Below are positions 33,218 to 42,619 of a DNA stretch of 64,000 nt, piece after piece (the stretch's first letter is position 1; each line of letters opens with the position of its first letter). The position numbers and the translations under genes were made by a program. The notes beneath the pieces are model-generated. The model had not been told where the DNA came from. It saw nothing but the letters and a program-made list of their open reading frames with translations, and made no database searches. Origin of the DNA: an uncultured Bacteroides sp. (GTDB lineage Bacteria; Bacteroidota; Bacteroidia; Bacteroidales; Bacteroidaceae). The DNA lies in the NCBI RefSeq assembly GCF_900547205.1, contig NZ_URFY01000001.1, positions 62,001 to 126,000 on the forward strand, in the 5' to 3' direction.

Positions 33218-35152
33218 TTAATATTCCGGAGCTTGAACTAATTGCGGATTATTATAGATCTCACTTGCCTTGATAGGCCATAAATACATATGGTTGTGCC
33301 ATTGGAACTGTTGGTTGATAACAGTACGTTTATTCAGCTCATTGAATGATGGATTCATGCCAGCACCCAGTACATTCAATCCTTCGCGTGCACCGGCTCT
33401 CAATGTTTGAGGTGCAGTCATCCAGCGGCGTACATCGTAGAAGCGATGACCTTCACCCCACAGCTCAACGAAACGTTCATTGCGTACCCAATCCATCATA
33501 GTCATACCCGATGTGATGTCTGTTTCTTCCAGTTCGGGTATACCGGCACGTTTGCGGATAGGATTCAGATATTTGATAGCATTCTTATTGTCTCCCAAAG
33601 CAGCATAGCATTCGGCTACATTAAGGTAGAGTTCTGCAAGGCGGAAAAGCGGTTTAGCATAATTCTTACGATTGTCTGTACCTGTGACTGAGGAAATACG
33701 AATCTCGGGTGAGGTGTATTTCTTGCTGATATATCCTGTGACCGTATAATCCCGATAGAAGAGATCGTGGTTGTATCCTTGTTTGTTGGCATCCCGTAAA
33801 TTGATGCGTAAAGGTTTTCCGTCACACATAATGGAGGAATAATCATCTCCATCGAATGAAAGACTTGCATAGAAGCGAGGTTCACGGTTAACGTGCAATT
33901 TAATCACTTCACTACGGTCGTTTATATTAGCTGAAGTAAACCATTCATTCTTCGGTGCAAATTCTCCATCTTTCTCCGGTAATTTTCCGTTTACGGTATA
34001 ATAATGTTCTGCACTATAGAGAGTCGGTGAAATTGCGCACCAACCGTCTACCCAGTTGTTATTATATTGTACGATACGTTTGGGCCACGTTGCAAAGTTG
34101 ATCCATTGTCTATCACCTTGCATGAATACTCCCCATATGATTTCTTTGTTACCGTCGTTTTCATCGGAGTTAGTGATGCTGCGCAACATAAGTACCCTTT
34201 TTGCGAACTCTTTACCTTCTACCGTAGTCGTATCAACACCCGGAATATAAGGAACAGGGAGATCGGCCAAGGTGCGTGGAAGGTTGTTCATATCCACCAA
34301 TGAACGCCCTCCTTCTTTTTCTGCATATTGCAAGGCATCCAGATTGGCATCCAGTGCACGTTGCCATTTTTGCGGGTCGTAGGTGTGGCTTACCAGTTCT
34401 TTGCCATATCCCGGAGTTTCATAGTTGGTGTTCTTCCAATCAGGGTAGGGGAATTTTCCGTTCCATAAGTCAGATGCAGCATAAAGAAGTACACGCCCTT
34501 TAATAGCTTTTGCTGCTGTGGATGTGGCGCGTCCCCAGTCGTCTGCCTGACCTGTTGCCGGTAGGTTCGGAGCTGCTTCGTCTAGTTTGTTAACGATATA
34601 ATCTACCACATAATCATAATGTGAGCGGCCGGGCATATCTTCGGGCATTGTCGATTGAGGAAGACGCTGGTCTACAATGGGAACAGGGCCATACATGGCT
34701 AATAAGCGTGAGTGATAATAGGCTTTTAGAAATTCGGCTTCCGATCTCCAACGAGCCTTGTCTGCTTCTGTTGCACCGCGTGGATCATTATCTGCCAAGA
34801 TATCAAGGAACATATGGCAATGTCCATTATAGTTGTAATAACCATCCCAATAACCGGCTGCATTTGTCGGCGACCATAAGTTCCAGGCTGTTCTTTGGTT
34901 GTTTCCATTCCATAAGGGAGGGTCCACTGATTCGTCGGTTGACCATTCGTATGTAGAATACACGAAAGGTGCACAAGATTCTACAGCAATATAGCAAGAG
35001 TTAATGAAGTTGACAGCATCCGTAGCGTCGGTCATCGTATCTTTAAATTCCGGTTGTTCGGGTGGGACAACGTCCAGATAATCACATGATGCGAATATGC
35101 CTAAGGGTAAAATAGCACTTAGTGCAATCTTTTTTATAGTAAGTTTTTTCAT
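33218..35152 (-). CDS. susD: RagB/SusD family surface glycan-binding lipoprotein
   Basis: Encodes 644 residues with a lipobox (FASCDYLDVVPPE), the standard SusD N terminus. It shows the family pattern of TPR-like helices and variable loops, with the C-terminal blocks ALGDNKNAIKYLNPIRKRAG, ERFVELWGEGHRFYDVRRW and LWPIKASEI. SusD proteins form the lid of the SusC channel and deliver oligosaccharides to it at the outer membrane. It follows susC by 19 bases in the same unit. At 644 residues it is on the long side for the family. Substrate inferred from neighbours: alpha-mannan oligosaccharides. Confidence 0.95.
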   Translation of the reverse strand: MKKLTIKKIALSAILPLGIFASCDYLDVVPPEQPEFKDTMTDATDAVNFINSCYIAVESCAPFVYSTYEWSTDESVDPPLWNGNNQRTAWNLWSPTNAAGYWDGYYNYNGHCHMFLDILADNDPRGATEADKARWRSEAEFLKAYYHSRLLAMYGPVPIVDQRLPQSTMPEDMPGRSHYDYVVDYIVNKLDEAAPNLPATGQADDWGRATSTAAKAIKGRVLLYAASDLWNGKFPYPDWKNTNYETPGYGKELVSHTYDPQKWQRALDANLDALQYAEKEGGRSLVDMNNLPRTLADLPVPYIPGVDTTTVEGKEFAKRVLMLRSITNSDENDGNKEIIWGVFMQGDRQWINFATWPKRIVQYNNNWVDGWCAISPTLYSAEHYYTVNGKLPEKDGEFAPKNEWFTSANINDRSEVIKLHVNREPRFYASLSFDGDDYSSIMCDGKPLRINLRDANKQGYNHDLFYRDYTVTGYISKKYTSPEIRISSVTGTDNRKNYAKPLFRLAELYLNVAECYAALGDNKNAIKYLNPIRKRAGIPELEETDITSGMTMMDWVRNERFVELWGEGHRFYDVRRWMTAPQTLRAGAREGLNVLGAGMNPSFNELNKRTVINQQFQWHNHMYLWPIKASEIYNNPQLVQAPEY

Positions 35153-35171
35153 ATTGTCAAAGTATTACGAA

Positions 35172-38100
35172 TTAGAAATTCAGTTGTACACCAAAATTGA
35201 AAGTACGTTGTAAGGGGTATACATTCCAGCTAAGTTCAGGATCCCAAAGCTTGAACGGACTCCACACGGCGAGATTGTCTCCACTGAAGTAAACACGGCA
35301 GTGTGGGAATGAGTATCCTACTTCCAGTGTTTTAAAGCGGATAAAGTTACCATTACGCAACCAGTGACTACTTGCTTGCTTATTGTTGTCAATGTCAGTC
35401 TTGCTCAGTCCCAGACGGGGGAAAGTCGCATTCGGGTTAGGATTATCTACGGACCAATGGTCGTCGGATATCCATTTCATCACATTGTTGTTTTTTTCAC
35501 CAAATTCTGTCATGGCGCCATCAATCATTATTTTACGCTGAGCCGATCCATTGAAGAATACACCGAAATCAATGTTCTTGTATACCAGATTTAATCCTAA
35601 ACCATATTGGATGCGCGGCATTGAACCGAAGGAAGATAACATAACCTTATCGTCGTCGTTAATCAAGCCGTCGCCATTCACATCACGATACTTGATATCT
35701 CCGGGTTTCAACTGACTGCCTAATCCGCTCTGATCGGGGCCATTCGTAATTTCTTCTTGATTCTGGAAGTAACCTTCTGAGATATATCCCCACGACATAC
35801 TTAAAGGCTGGCCTGTTCTTTTCTTCCATACAGCTTCATAGTTGGGCTCATCATAGTAAACATATTTGTTTCTGTTGTAGGTGAAGTTGGCACGTAAGTC
35901 TACATTTAAGTCTTTGACTACTTCTTTGTGCCAGTTTAAACTGACCTCTACCCCTTTATTATCTACCTCCCCGATGTTGCTCCAAGGAGTTGTGCCGAAA
36001 TAACCCAATAAGGTTGGCCATGAACCGCGTCGCATAAGTATCTTATGACGGTGGTCAAAGAAATAATCCACAGTAATATTCAACTGGTTGAACAATTCCA
36101 TGTCGACACCTATATCTAACTTGTTCACACGTTCCCAACAAGCACCTTCAACACCGAAAGTACCAAATGAAGGACCTTTTTGTTCAAACTCACCATCGAA
36201 TCCGGTATGATAACCCCCACCTGTAAGGCCAATGTTGTTTACATACAGATAATGACCTGCACCAGAATCCATTTGATCACTACCTACCACACCGTAAGAT
36301 CCACGGAGTTTAAAGTAGTTCACGTGTTGTTTAATCGGTTCCCAGAAATCTTCTTCACTGATGGCCCAACCCAAAGACATTGCCGGGAAAAACTCGAAAC
36401 GGTCATCTTTTAATAAACGTTCGCTACCGTTGTAACCGAAGTTGAACTCTGCCAGATACTTATGTTGGTAGTCGTAAGTGAAACGTCCGGAAAAGCCTTG
36501 CAATCTGTTGGGACGTACACCCGAGCGATTTTCACGTTGCATATACATTAACATACCTGAAACTGAATGGCTGCCGAAAGTACGGCTATAATCCATTTGT
36601 GCATCAAAATAGAATGTGCTGTTAGAGGAATATCCATTGTCCTTTTCTACAATATAATCGTCACCTGAATCTCCAAGTCGTTCAACATCATATGTATCCG
36701 GTTCGTCGGGATTCCACGTATTGGTTTTCATGCGATAATAATAAGGAGCGATGCTGCGTGTGAAGTTGCTTGACGACCAGCTCTTGAAATTCACCAAAGC
36801 CGTAAATTTCAATCCTTTAGTTACAAAATCCAGACCTTGCTCGATATTCATTACCGTATTGAGCGTGTTGTAGTTTTCTTCTTTGAGCGAACTCAACATT
36901 TTGGCATATGGATTAGTGTATAACTCTGAGCCGGAAAGTATATCATTACCAAAGCGGATGTGAGTGTCACCCGGTTGGGCCGGATGAGTAGCCGGGAAAA
37001 GTATTGGAGCAACATCACGTGCAGTGCCGAACAAATCGGAAGTTGAATAGTCGGGACCTTTTAATTTTCCGATTTGAGCGTTCATTCTCAAGCCTACTTT
37101 GGTTGAAGAAGTCAACTTGTAAGTCAGGTTGTTCTGGAAAATGTAGTTCCAACGGTCGATATTGTTGTCGTACGAATATGTTTTAGGAGTATTCAACATA
37201 CCGGTATCATGGTTGGCTTGTATAGACATATAGTAGGTAATTCTTGACCCACCACCGGAAACATTGATGTTAGCACGTTCGTTCCATGTATGGCTTTTGA
37301 ACATTACGTCTTGCCAGTTTACATCCGGATACCGATTCGGATATTTGTGGCTACGTGTCATGTCAATGTCTTCCTGAGAGTAGCGGGCATCTTTATCACG
37401 TGCCAGCGCCGCTTCATTATAAGTTTCCATCCAAGTAGCACCATCTACGTATTCTACAAATTTCATCGGTTTTTGCAGCGAGGCTTCTACAGAAACGTTT
37501 ATCTTGGCACGTTGATTGATTTCACCGTCTTTCGTAGTGACCAACATTACACCGTTTGCACCGCGTGCTCCATAAATGGCAGTTGCAGATGCATCTTTCA
37601 ATATTGAAAAGCTTTCAATAGATTCAGTAGGTATACGGTCTAGGTCACTTGCGGAAATTTCTACCCCGTCCATTAAGATTAAAGGAGTTGATACTCCACC
37701 GAATGTGCCGATACCGCGAATGTAGAAAGAAGAGTTAGAACCCGGTTCGCCGCTGCTGGCAGTGGAGACTACACCTGCAAGTTTACCCGCAATACTGTTT
37801 GTTAATGAGGAACTCGGGGTTCTTAGACTAGAACCTTTGACGGAAGTAATAGACCCTGTTACAGAGATTTTCTTCTGCGTACCAGCTCCTACGATAACAA
37901 CTTCACTCAACATCTCATTATCACTCACCATCTTAACATTTAACTCTCCTTGGTCTGTTACGTAGATAGTCTGTGTTTTATAGCCAATGTAACTGATTTC
38001 CAGCGTAGTGCTTTTCCCTAAATTAACTGGAATCGAGAAATTACCATTAACGTCACTTATCACACCGGTTTGGGTTCCTTTTATACGTATGTTTGCACCA

Positions 38101-38345
38101 ATAATAGGACTCCCGTCAGTGTCGTCTACAATCTTACCTACCAGTGTTCTCGTCTTTTTCTCTTGTTGCAGACTCAGAAAGTCTTCTTGTGTTTTCACTT
38201 CTTCAGATACTTGACTAGCGACTGCTGTTGTTTTCTCGCCTGTCTCCAGATGATTGGAGGCGGCAGCAGACACTGGGCAAATCATTAAGCATAAGAGTGG
38301 ATATTTCAGCCACCATGCTTTTTTTAATAAACCATCATTTTCCAT
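35172..38345 (-). CDS. susC: SusC/RagA family TonB-linked outer-membrane transporter
   Basis: Encodes 1057 residues. After a signal segment and a linker of some 45 residues, a carboxypeptidase-regulatory-like domain (VGKIVDDTDGSPIIGANIRIKGT) is followed by the plug (SSLTNSIAGKLAGVV, FYIRGIGTF, SFSILKDASATAIYGARGANG) and a beta-barrel ending FNFGVQLNF with the terminal Phe. It imports oligosaccharides across the outer membrane with TonB energy. It is the first gene of its unit, with a 155-base leader from an operator-bearing promoter. No STN domain is present, so signalling goes through the HTCS rather than through a sigma/anti-sigma pair. Confidence 0.96.
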   Translation of the reverse strand: MENDGLLKKAWWLKYPLLCLMICPVSAAASNHLETGEKTTAVASQVSEEVKTQEDFLSLQQEKKTRTLVGKIVDDTDGSPIIGANIRIKGTQTGVISDVNGNFSIPVNLGKSTTLEISYIGYKTQTIYVTDQGELNVKMVSDNEMLSEVVIVGAGTQKKISVTGSITSVKGSSLRTPSSSLTNSIAGKLAGVVSTASSGEPGSNSSFYIRGIGTFGGVSTPLILMDGVEISASDLDRIPTESIESFSILKDASATAIYGARGANGVMLVTTKDGEINQRAKINVSVEASLQKPMKFVEYVDGATWMETYNEAALARDKDARYSQEDIDMTRSHKYPNRYPDVNWQDVMFKSHTWNERANINVSGGGSRITYYMSIQANHDTGMLNTPKTYSYDNNIDRWNYIFQNNLTYKLTSSTKVGLRMNAQIGKLKGPDYSTSDLFGTARDVAPILFPATHPAQPGDTHIRFGNDILSGSELYTNPYAKMLSSLKEENYNTLNTVMNIEQGLDFVTKGLKFTALVNFKSWSSSNFTRSIAPYYYRMKTNTWNPDEPDTYDVERLGDSGDDYIVEKDNGYSSNSTFYFDAQMDYSRTFGSHSVSGMLMYMQRENRSGVRPNRLQGFSGRFTYDYQHKYLAEFNFGYNGSERLLKDDRFEFFPAMSLGWAISEEDFWEPIKQHVNYFKLRGSYGVVGSDQMDSGAGHYLYVNNIGLTGGGYHTGFDGEFEQKGPSFGTFGVEGACWERVNKLDIGVDMELFNQLNITVDYFFDHRHKILMRRGSWPTLLGYFGTTPWSNIGEVDNKGVEVSLNWHKEVVKDLNVDLRANFTYNRNKYVYYDEPNYEAVWKKRTGQPLSMSWGYISEGYFQNQEEITNGPDQSGLGSQLKPGDIKYRDVNGDGLINDDDKVMLSSFGSMPRIQYGLGLNLVYKNIDFGVFFNGSAQRKIMIDGAMTEFGEKNNNVMKWISDDHWSVDNPNPNATFPRLGLSKTDIDNNKQASSHWLRNGNFIRFKTLEVGYSFPHCRVYFSGDNLAVWSPFKLWDPELSWNVYPLQRTFNFGVQLNF

Positions 38346-38499
38346 GTTCTTAGAATTTGGACATTAATAATTATACTTATTCTTTTTAATGACACCTTAG
38401 TTAACAAATGTTTCTACAGTTAAACTCATGCCTTAATTCTGTATTCTATTGTTTTATTTCACTGTTTTTTTAACCGATTAATTAACTTTCCCGGTGATG

Positions 38500-38592
38500 C
38501 AAAATTATAGTAGAATCGAAAAAGTACTTTATGATTTTATGCCATTTATGTATTGATGCAGTAGGATGGCATAAATAAACATAGAAATGTCA
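38500..38592 (-). promoter_or_regulatory. susC promoter with PUL operator A
   Basis: The minus-strand -7 box TAATTTTG is at 38500-38507. The operator begins 24 bases upstream: ATGATTTTATGCCATT (38531), then ATGGCATAAATA at +35 (38566) and ATGTCA at 38587. ATGCCAT and ATGGCAT form an inverted pair. It lies in the 470-base gap between susC and the SGNH gene; the rest of that gap (38593-38815) shows no gene or clear structure. Confidence 0.7.
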
Positions 38593-38815
38593 TAGAAATA
38601 TATAACCTGTAGGGGAGGTTGATTTATAACGTATGCGGGAATTTGAAAACTGTGTAGAAATGAATTAGTCCGTATAGCTATCTTTTTCCTTGGGCTGCAT
38701 AAACGACAGTCTGAAATTCGGGTGTCAGATAGAACGTTGTTGCTAAGTAATTTATCTTCGTTACTTGATTAAATATTCTTAGGGTGGGGAGGGGAAAAAG
38801 TTATTATTTTACTTT

Positions 38816-39520
38816 CTACAAAGCTTTGCCAATCGCCTTTTTAATAAGCTTTTCCATGATAGTATATCCTTCTGCTGTGGGATGAACTCCGTCTTTGGTA
38901 TATGCCGGATTCAAAGCTTTATTGTCTCCTGCAACCATTGCCTGATAGTAGTCTACAAACGGTATTTTATGTTCCTTTGCATAGTTTTCAATTCTGGCAT
39001 TGAGGGATGCTATCTTTTCAGCTCCGTCTTTAATCGAAGGATTCCAGCCAAAAGAAGCTGCGGGCAATGTGGAGGTCAGAATAACTTTTATCTTATTGGC
39101 TTTTGCCAGTTCCACCATCGACACAATGTTTCCGAAAGTATAATCTTCATTATAAGGTCCTGTGTTTTCAGCCACATCATTTGTTCCTGCATTAATCACG
39201 ACCAATGCCGGAGACAGATTGATAACGTCTTCGCGGTAACGCAATAGGAATTGATAAGAAGTCTGTCCGCTGATGCCGCGTCCGATATACCCGTTGTCTG
39301 TGAAGAAAGAACGGTGCGTGTTGACCCAACCTTCCGTGATGGAGTTGCCCATAAAAACGACTCTTTTATTTTTCTTATCCGGTCGAGGGAGTTCTTTGTT
39401 TGCTTTAGAATAATGTCCCAGATTCCCGAAATCGCGATTCTGAGCGTCAGCTTCTGCCCATGACAAGCACAGGCAGAAGGTTGCTAAACAGATATAACTT
39501 TTAATTTTCGATGTTTTCAT
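38816..39520 (-). CDS. SGNH/GDSL esterase, soluble periplasmic
   Basis: Encodes 234 residues with a signal peptide ending near AEADAQ and no lipobox. All four SGNH blocks are present: Ser in FMGNSITEGW, Gly in IGRGISGQT, Asn in NAGTNDVAEN, and the Asp/His pair in KDGVHPTAEGY. The family hydrolyses acyl (often acetyl) esters on glycans or lysophospholipids. It starts 13 bases after the GH125 stop and ends the GH76-GH125 unit. A second esterase sits in the susC unit, so one is likely surface-attached and one periplasmic, which suggests an acylated substrate. Confidence 0.87.
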   Translation of the reverse strand: MKTSKIKSYICLATFCLCLSWAEADAQNRDFGNLGHYSKANKELPRPDKKNKRVVFMGNSITEGWVNTHRSFFTDNGYIGRGISGQTSYQFLLRYREDVINLSPALVVINAGTNDVAENTGPYNEDYTFGNIVSMVELAKANKIKVILTSTLPAASFGWNPSIKDGAEKIASLNARIENYAKEHKIPFVDYYQAMVAGDNKALNPAYTKDGVHPTAEGYTIMEKLIKKAIGKAL

Positions 39521-39533
39521 AGTGCTCTCCTTT

Positions 39534-40997
39534 TTAAATGCTGTTCAATAAATCCAGTTTTCCTTCATTAACCAACTTCAGTATCAACTCTCCGAAGAGA
39601 GTATTCTGCCAAGCAAACCAAGCACGGGTGAAGTTGGCAGGGTCGTCTTTGTGGAAAGATTCGTGCATAAAACCTGTTCCTGCATCTGTGTCCATCAGCA
39701 TCTTGATGCACTGCTTTATTTCCTTATCGTCCTGACTGGTGAAAGCTTTCATCATAATGCTCATCGGCCAAACCATATCGTAACCGATGTGCGGGCCGCC
39801 TATCCCTTCTCCGGCTTTTCCTTTGAAGAAGTACGGGTTGTCCTCACTCCATACGAAACGACGTGTATTCTGATAAATGGGGTCGTTCACATCCACATCT
39901 CCCAGGTAAGGCATAGCAAGAAGGCTGGGCACATTAGCGTCGTCCATCAGCATATGGTTGCCGAAGCCGTCCACTTCGAAAGCATACATCTTTCCATATT
40001 TCGGGTGATTGTAAACTGCATATTTCTTCAATGCAGTCTCCACCTCATTGGCCAAGTCGATGCATTCTTTTGAGAGTGATGCTTGCTTATTTACCGTTGA
40101 AAGTATCTCGGCAGCTTTCCTTAAAGAAGAAACTGCAAAGAAATTGGAAGGAATCAGGAATTGGAATGTGGTGGCATCGTCGGAAGGGCGGAAGGAAGAT
40201 ACAATCAGCCCGACCGGATTGACAGGAGCGCCCAGACCGTTATTGTTCAAAGTATCGAGGGCACGTTCCGTTTTGCGTTGGAACTTATAAGGGCCAATAC
40301 CGTCTTTGCGCTGCTGTTCTTTAAAAGTTTTCAGGATATTGATAATAGCTTCCAACCATGCCTCATCGAAAACGCTTGCATCACCCGTTTCTTTCCAGTA
40401 TTGATATGCCAAGCGGAGCGGGTAGCAGAGAGAGTCTATTTCCCATTTGCGCTCGTGCAGTTCGGGTTTCATGTCCGTATCGTCCGACATCCAATCGCCT
40501 CCGGTAGGGCCGTCGTTGTATCCGTTGGCATACGGGTCGATGTTGATGCACATGAATTGGCGGCGGATCACGCCTTCGAGCATCTTTTTCAGTTCGGGGT
40601 CTTTGTGAGCCAACTGTACATAAGGCCATACCTGTGCACCGGAGTCGCGCAACCACATGGCGTGGATGTCTCCGGTATAGACAAATGTATCAGGCTTACC
40701 GTTCAGTAAGCGATAGTGAACGGTGGTATCCAGCGTATTAGGGAAACAATTCTCGAACATCCATGCCAGTTTGGGATTGGATAACATCTTCTTTATCCGC
40801 ACGATTTCAGCTTCCACCGCCTTCGAAACGTAAAGTCTGTTTTTTACAGCCGGACGATTCGTCTTATAGGCAGCAGCCATTTGGGCATAGTTCACTATTT
40901 TGGTGTTATCCTGCTTCATGGCAGGTTCTATAGCTTTGGCATGGTTGCTCATGCATAATAAGGCAACAGCACAAAGACCGATATTTTTCTTTTGCAT
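39534..40997 (-). CDS. GH125 exo-alpha-1,6-mannosidase
   Basis: Encodes 487 residues from the ATG at 40997, which gives a signal peptide (MQKKNIGLCAVALLCMSNHAKA). An upstream in-frame ATG at 41081 overlaps the GH76 gene and lacks a signal. GH125 signatures are FVYTGDIHAMWLRDSGAQVWPY (catalytic acid Asp in WLRDS), PTGGDWMSDDTD, SSFRPSDDATTFQFLIPSNFF, and AGEGIGGPHIGYDMVWPM, which holds the predicted base Glu. These metal-independent enzymes remove alpha-1,6-mannose from non-reducing ends. It lies 20 bases behind a GH76 and 13 ahead of an esterase, and would finish GH76 products in the periplasm. Confidence 0.94.
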   Translation of the reverse strand: MQKKNIGLCAVALLCMSNHAKAIEPAMKQDNTKIVNYAQMAAAYKTNRPAVKNRLYVSKAVEAEIVRIKKMLSNPKLAWMFENCFPNTLDTTVHYRLLNGKPDTFVYTGDIHAMWLRDSGAQVWPYVQLAHKDPELKKMLEGVIRRQFMCINIDPYANGYNDGPTGGDWMSDDTDMKPELHERKWEIDSLCYPLRLAYQYWKETGDASVFDEAWLEAIINILKTFKEQQRKDGIGPYKFQRKTERALDTLNNNGLGAPVNPVGLIVSSFRPSDDATTFQFLIPSNFFAVSSLRKAAEILSTVNKQASLSKECIDLANEVETALKKYAVYNHPKYGKMYAFEVDGFGNHMLMDDANVPSLLAMPYLGDVDVNDPIYQNTRRFVWSEDNPYFFKGKAGEGIGGPHIGYDMVWPMSIMMKAFTSQDDKEIKQCIKMLMDTDAGTGFMHESFHKDDPANFTRAWFAWQNTLFGELILKLVNEGKLDLLNSI

Positions 40998-41017
40998 ATC
41001 TTTGGGTATTAGTTTAT

Positions 41018-42220
41018 TTATAACTTGATAGCTGCCATTCGGGCATACATCTCGACCATGGCGGCTTGTGTCAGCAGCCATTTCTTACTGTCCTGAGAGT
41101 CTCCCGTGAAATCCGTTTCAAACAGTCCTTTATTGTCTCTCGCATTTTCCCATGCATAGTCCAGACTCTGGTTGAAAGAGTCCAGATAGGTTTTATTATT
41201 GTCTATGAGATAAAGTTCGATAAAACCTCTCAGCATAACTGCCGAGAACCATACATCTCCCTTCTTTATTATTTTGAATGAGGGAGTATTTTCAGGAGTA
41301 TAGTTCATGAAGAAATAGTTGTGGCAACCCTTGGCGATGTTTTGTGCATCGGCAAGATATTCTTTTTCCCCGGTGAACTGGTAGAGCATAGAGGCGGATT
41401 GCATCATTTGACCACTGTTGTAGGCGAATTTGGCTTTACCTACTTTCCCGTCCAGGGTGATGTGGTCGAAGTAAAGGTAATCGGTTGAATCTTGCAGTTG
41501 CTCTTTGGTCCAGTTATAGAGTTGTTCTCCTTTACTCAGATAGATGCTGTCTTTGGTTGCCTGAAAGAGTTTCAAGGCAAAGACAGAGCCGGGAGCGTTT
41601 GAACAAGTATTTTTCGATCTTTTCCTTTGTTCGCACCAGTAAATGCCACCGCCTAGCTTGTCATCAATGCCACTTTCTATGAAATTCCAGATGAATTGGG
41701 CTTTTTGAAGATATTTATCTTTCTGAGTTATCAGATATGTATCGGTGAAGTCGATGCCCAACCAGATGTTATCGTCGTAGAAGCGGTCTGATGGGGGTGC
41801 CGTATTGATATATGAGGCATAGCCTTCGGGAGATCTACGGTTATCGAAGTATTTTTCGAGACCAATCAGGACTCGATTGTCAAGTAATGATTGGTAAAGG
41901 GTGTCTTGCGTGATGGCAAATAGAGCGTTCACGGCGGAGAAAGTGCCGGAGTAGGGCCATAAGTAAGAATATTGATTGGGTGTATTCTTTTGCTCTTCGG
42001 AAGCAAGGTATGTTGCGGTGTAGTCGGCGATATTGGATGGATAGTTCTCCCGCAACAGACAAGTACCGGGAACGGAATAATTGGAGTACAGAGAATCCAA
42101 CGTTTGCTTAGCCCGCATCACCGACTGATTGTTGTATACCAGAGATTGCTGTTCTGTACGACAACTGATGATGACTAATACGCATATCAATAGGCTAAAA
42201 AGTACTTGTCTTGAACTCAT
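41018..42220 (-). CDS. GH76 alpha-1,6-mannanase, probably periplasmic lipoprotein
   Basis: Encodes 400 residues with a lipobox (VIISC). The residues after the Cys (RTEQQSL) lack the acidic patch seen on the other GH76 at 30536, so it probably faces the periplasm. The (alpha/alpha)6 fold shows YSYLWPYSGTFSAVNALF, the paired Asp in RFYDDNIWLG, and KLGGGIYWCEQ. It is the first gene of the third PUL unit, with a 179-base leader from the -7 box. A surface plus a periplasmic GH76 matches the division of labour known from characterised yeast-mannan loci of Bacteroides thetaiotaomicron. Confidence 0.9.
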   Translation of the reverse strand: MSSRQVLFSLLICVLVIISCRTEQQSLVYNNQSVMRAKQTLDSLYSNYSVPGTCLLRENYPSNIADYTATYLASEEQKNTPNQYSYLWPYSGTFSAVNALFAITQDTLYQSLLDNRVLIGLEKYFDNRRSPEGYASYINTAPPSDRFYDDNIWLGIDFTDTYLITQKDKYLQKAQFIWNFIESGIDDKLGGGIYWCEQRKRSKNTCSNAPGSVFALKLFQATKDSIYLSKGEQLYNWTKEQLQDSTDYLYFDHITLDGKVGKAKFAYNSGQMMQSASMLYQFTGEKEYLADAQNIAKGCHNYFFMNYTPENTPSFKIIKKGDVWFSAVMLRGFIELYLIDNNKTYLDSFNQSLDYAWENARDNKGLFETDFTGDSQDSKKWLLTQAAMVEMYARMAAIKL

Positions 42221-42269
42221 GGCATTTAATTAAAAGTTATGTATATGTTTACGTATTCGTTTCTTTTCT

Positions 42270-42307
42270 AAAACAGGTAGTAATATCGGAATAGTACTAC
42301 CTGTTTT
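42270..42307 (-). promoter_or_regulatory. Perfect 13-bp hairpin in the GH76-GH125 leader
   Basis: AAAACAGGTAGTA (42270-42282) and TACTACCTGTTTT (42295-42307) are perfect complements around a 12-base loop. It lies between the -7 box and the GH76 start, 50 bases ahead of the ATG. No U run follows on minus, so it is a leader hairpin rather than an obvious terminator. The role is unknown. Confidence 0.55.
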
Positions 42308-42398
42308 GTGTTTCCTGATTTATGAATCTTTCTTTCTACTAATATCTCACTACCTATGAATTTTACCTTGATAATGATTCAAACCTGTTATCCGGTTA

Positions 42399-42492
42399 CA
42401 AAGTTAGGAGCGAACGGAGAAAATGATATATGATTTCATGACATTAGTGTATTGATAGGCCGGAATGGCATAAATATAGATAGATATGTCAC
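42399..42492 (-). promoter_or_regulatory. GH76-GH125 promoter with PUL operator B
   Basis: The minus-strand -7 box TAACTTTG is at 42399-42406. The operator begins 24 bases upstream: ATGATTTCATGACATTA (42430), ATGGCATAAATA at +35 (42465), and ATGTCAC at 42486. Spacing and most bases match operator A upstream of susC. Confidence 0.7.
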
Positions 42493-42511
42493 AAAACTAT
42501 ATATTCTTTGA

Positions 42512-42565
42512 TGAAAAAAGGAAGAGCACCCCTTGCAGTAAACTGCATTAGAAGTGCTCTTTATA
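42512..42565 (-). terminator. Terminator of the DEAD-box helicase gene
   Basis: AAAGAGCAC pairs with GGTGCTCTT around a loop of about 25 bases. On minus it is followed by CCTTTTTTC. It lies 55 bases past the helicase stop, before the PUL promoter region. Confidence 0.7.
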
Positions 42566-42619
42566 GGAGAAAGCTACCTCAAAAATAGAGGTGACTTTTA
42601 GAAGTTATTCAGATTGAAT

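Noticed and set aside
35172..38345. SusC with sigma/anti-sigma signalling (STN) domain
   Set aside because: The residues before the carboxypeptidase-regulatory domain form only a short linker and show no STN pattern; no sigma or anti-sigma gene is adjacent.
40998..41081. Longer N terminus for GH125 starting at 41081
   Set aside because: It overlaps the upstream GH76 coding end and would bury the signal peptide that begins at 40997.
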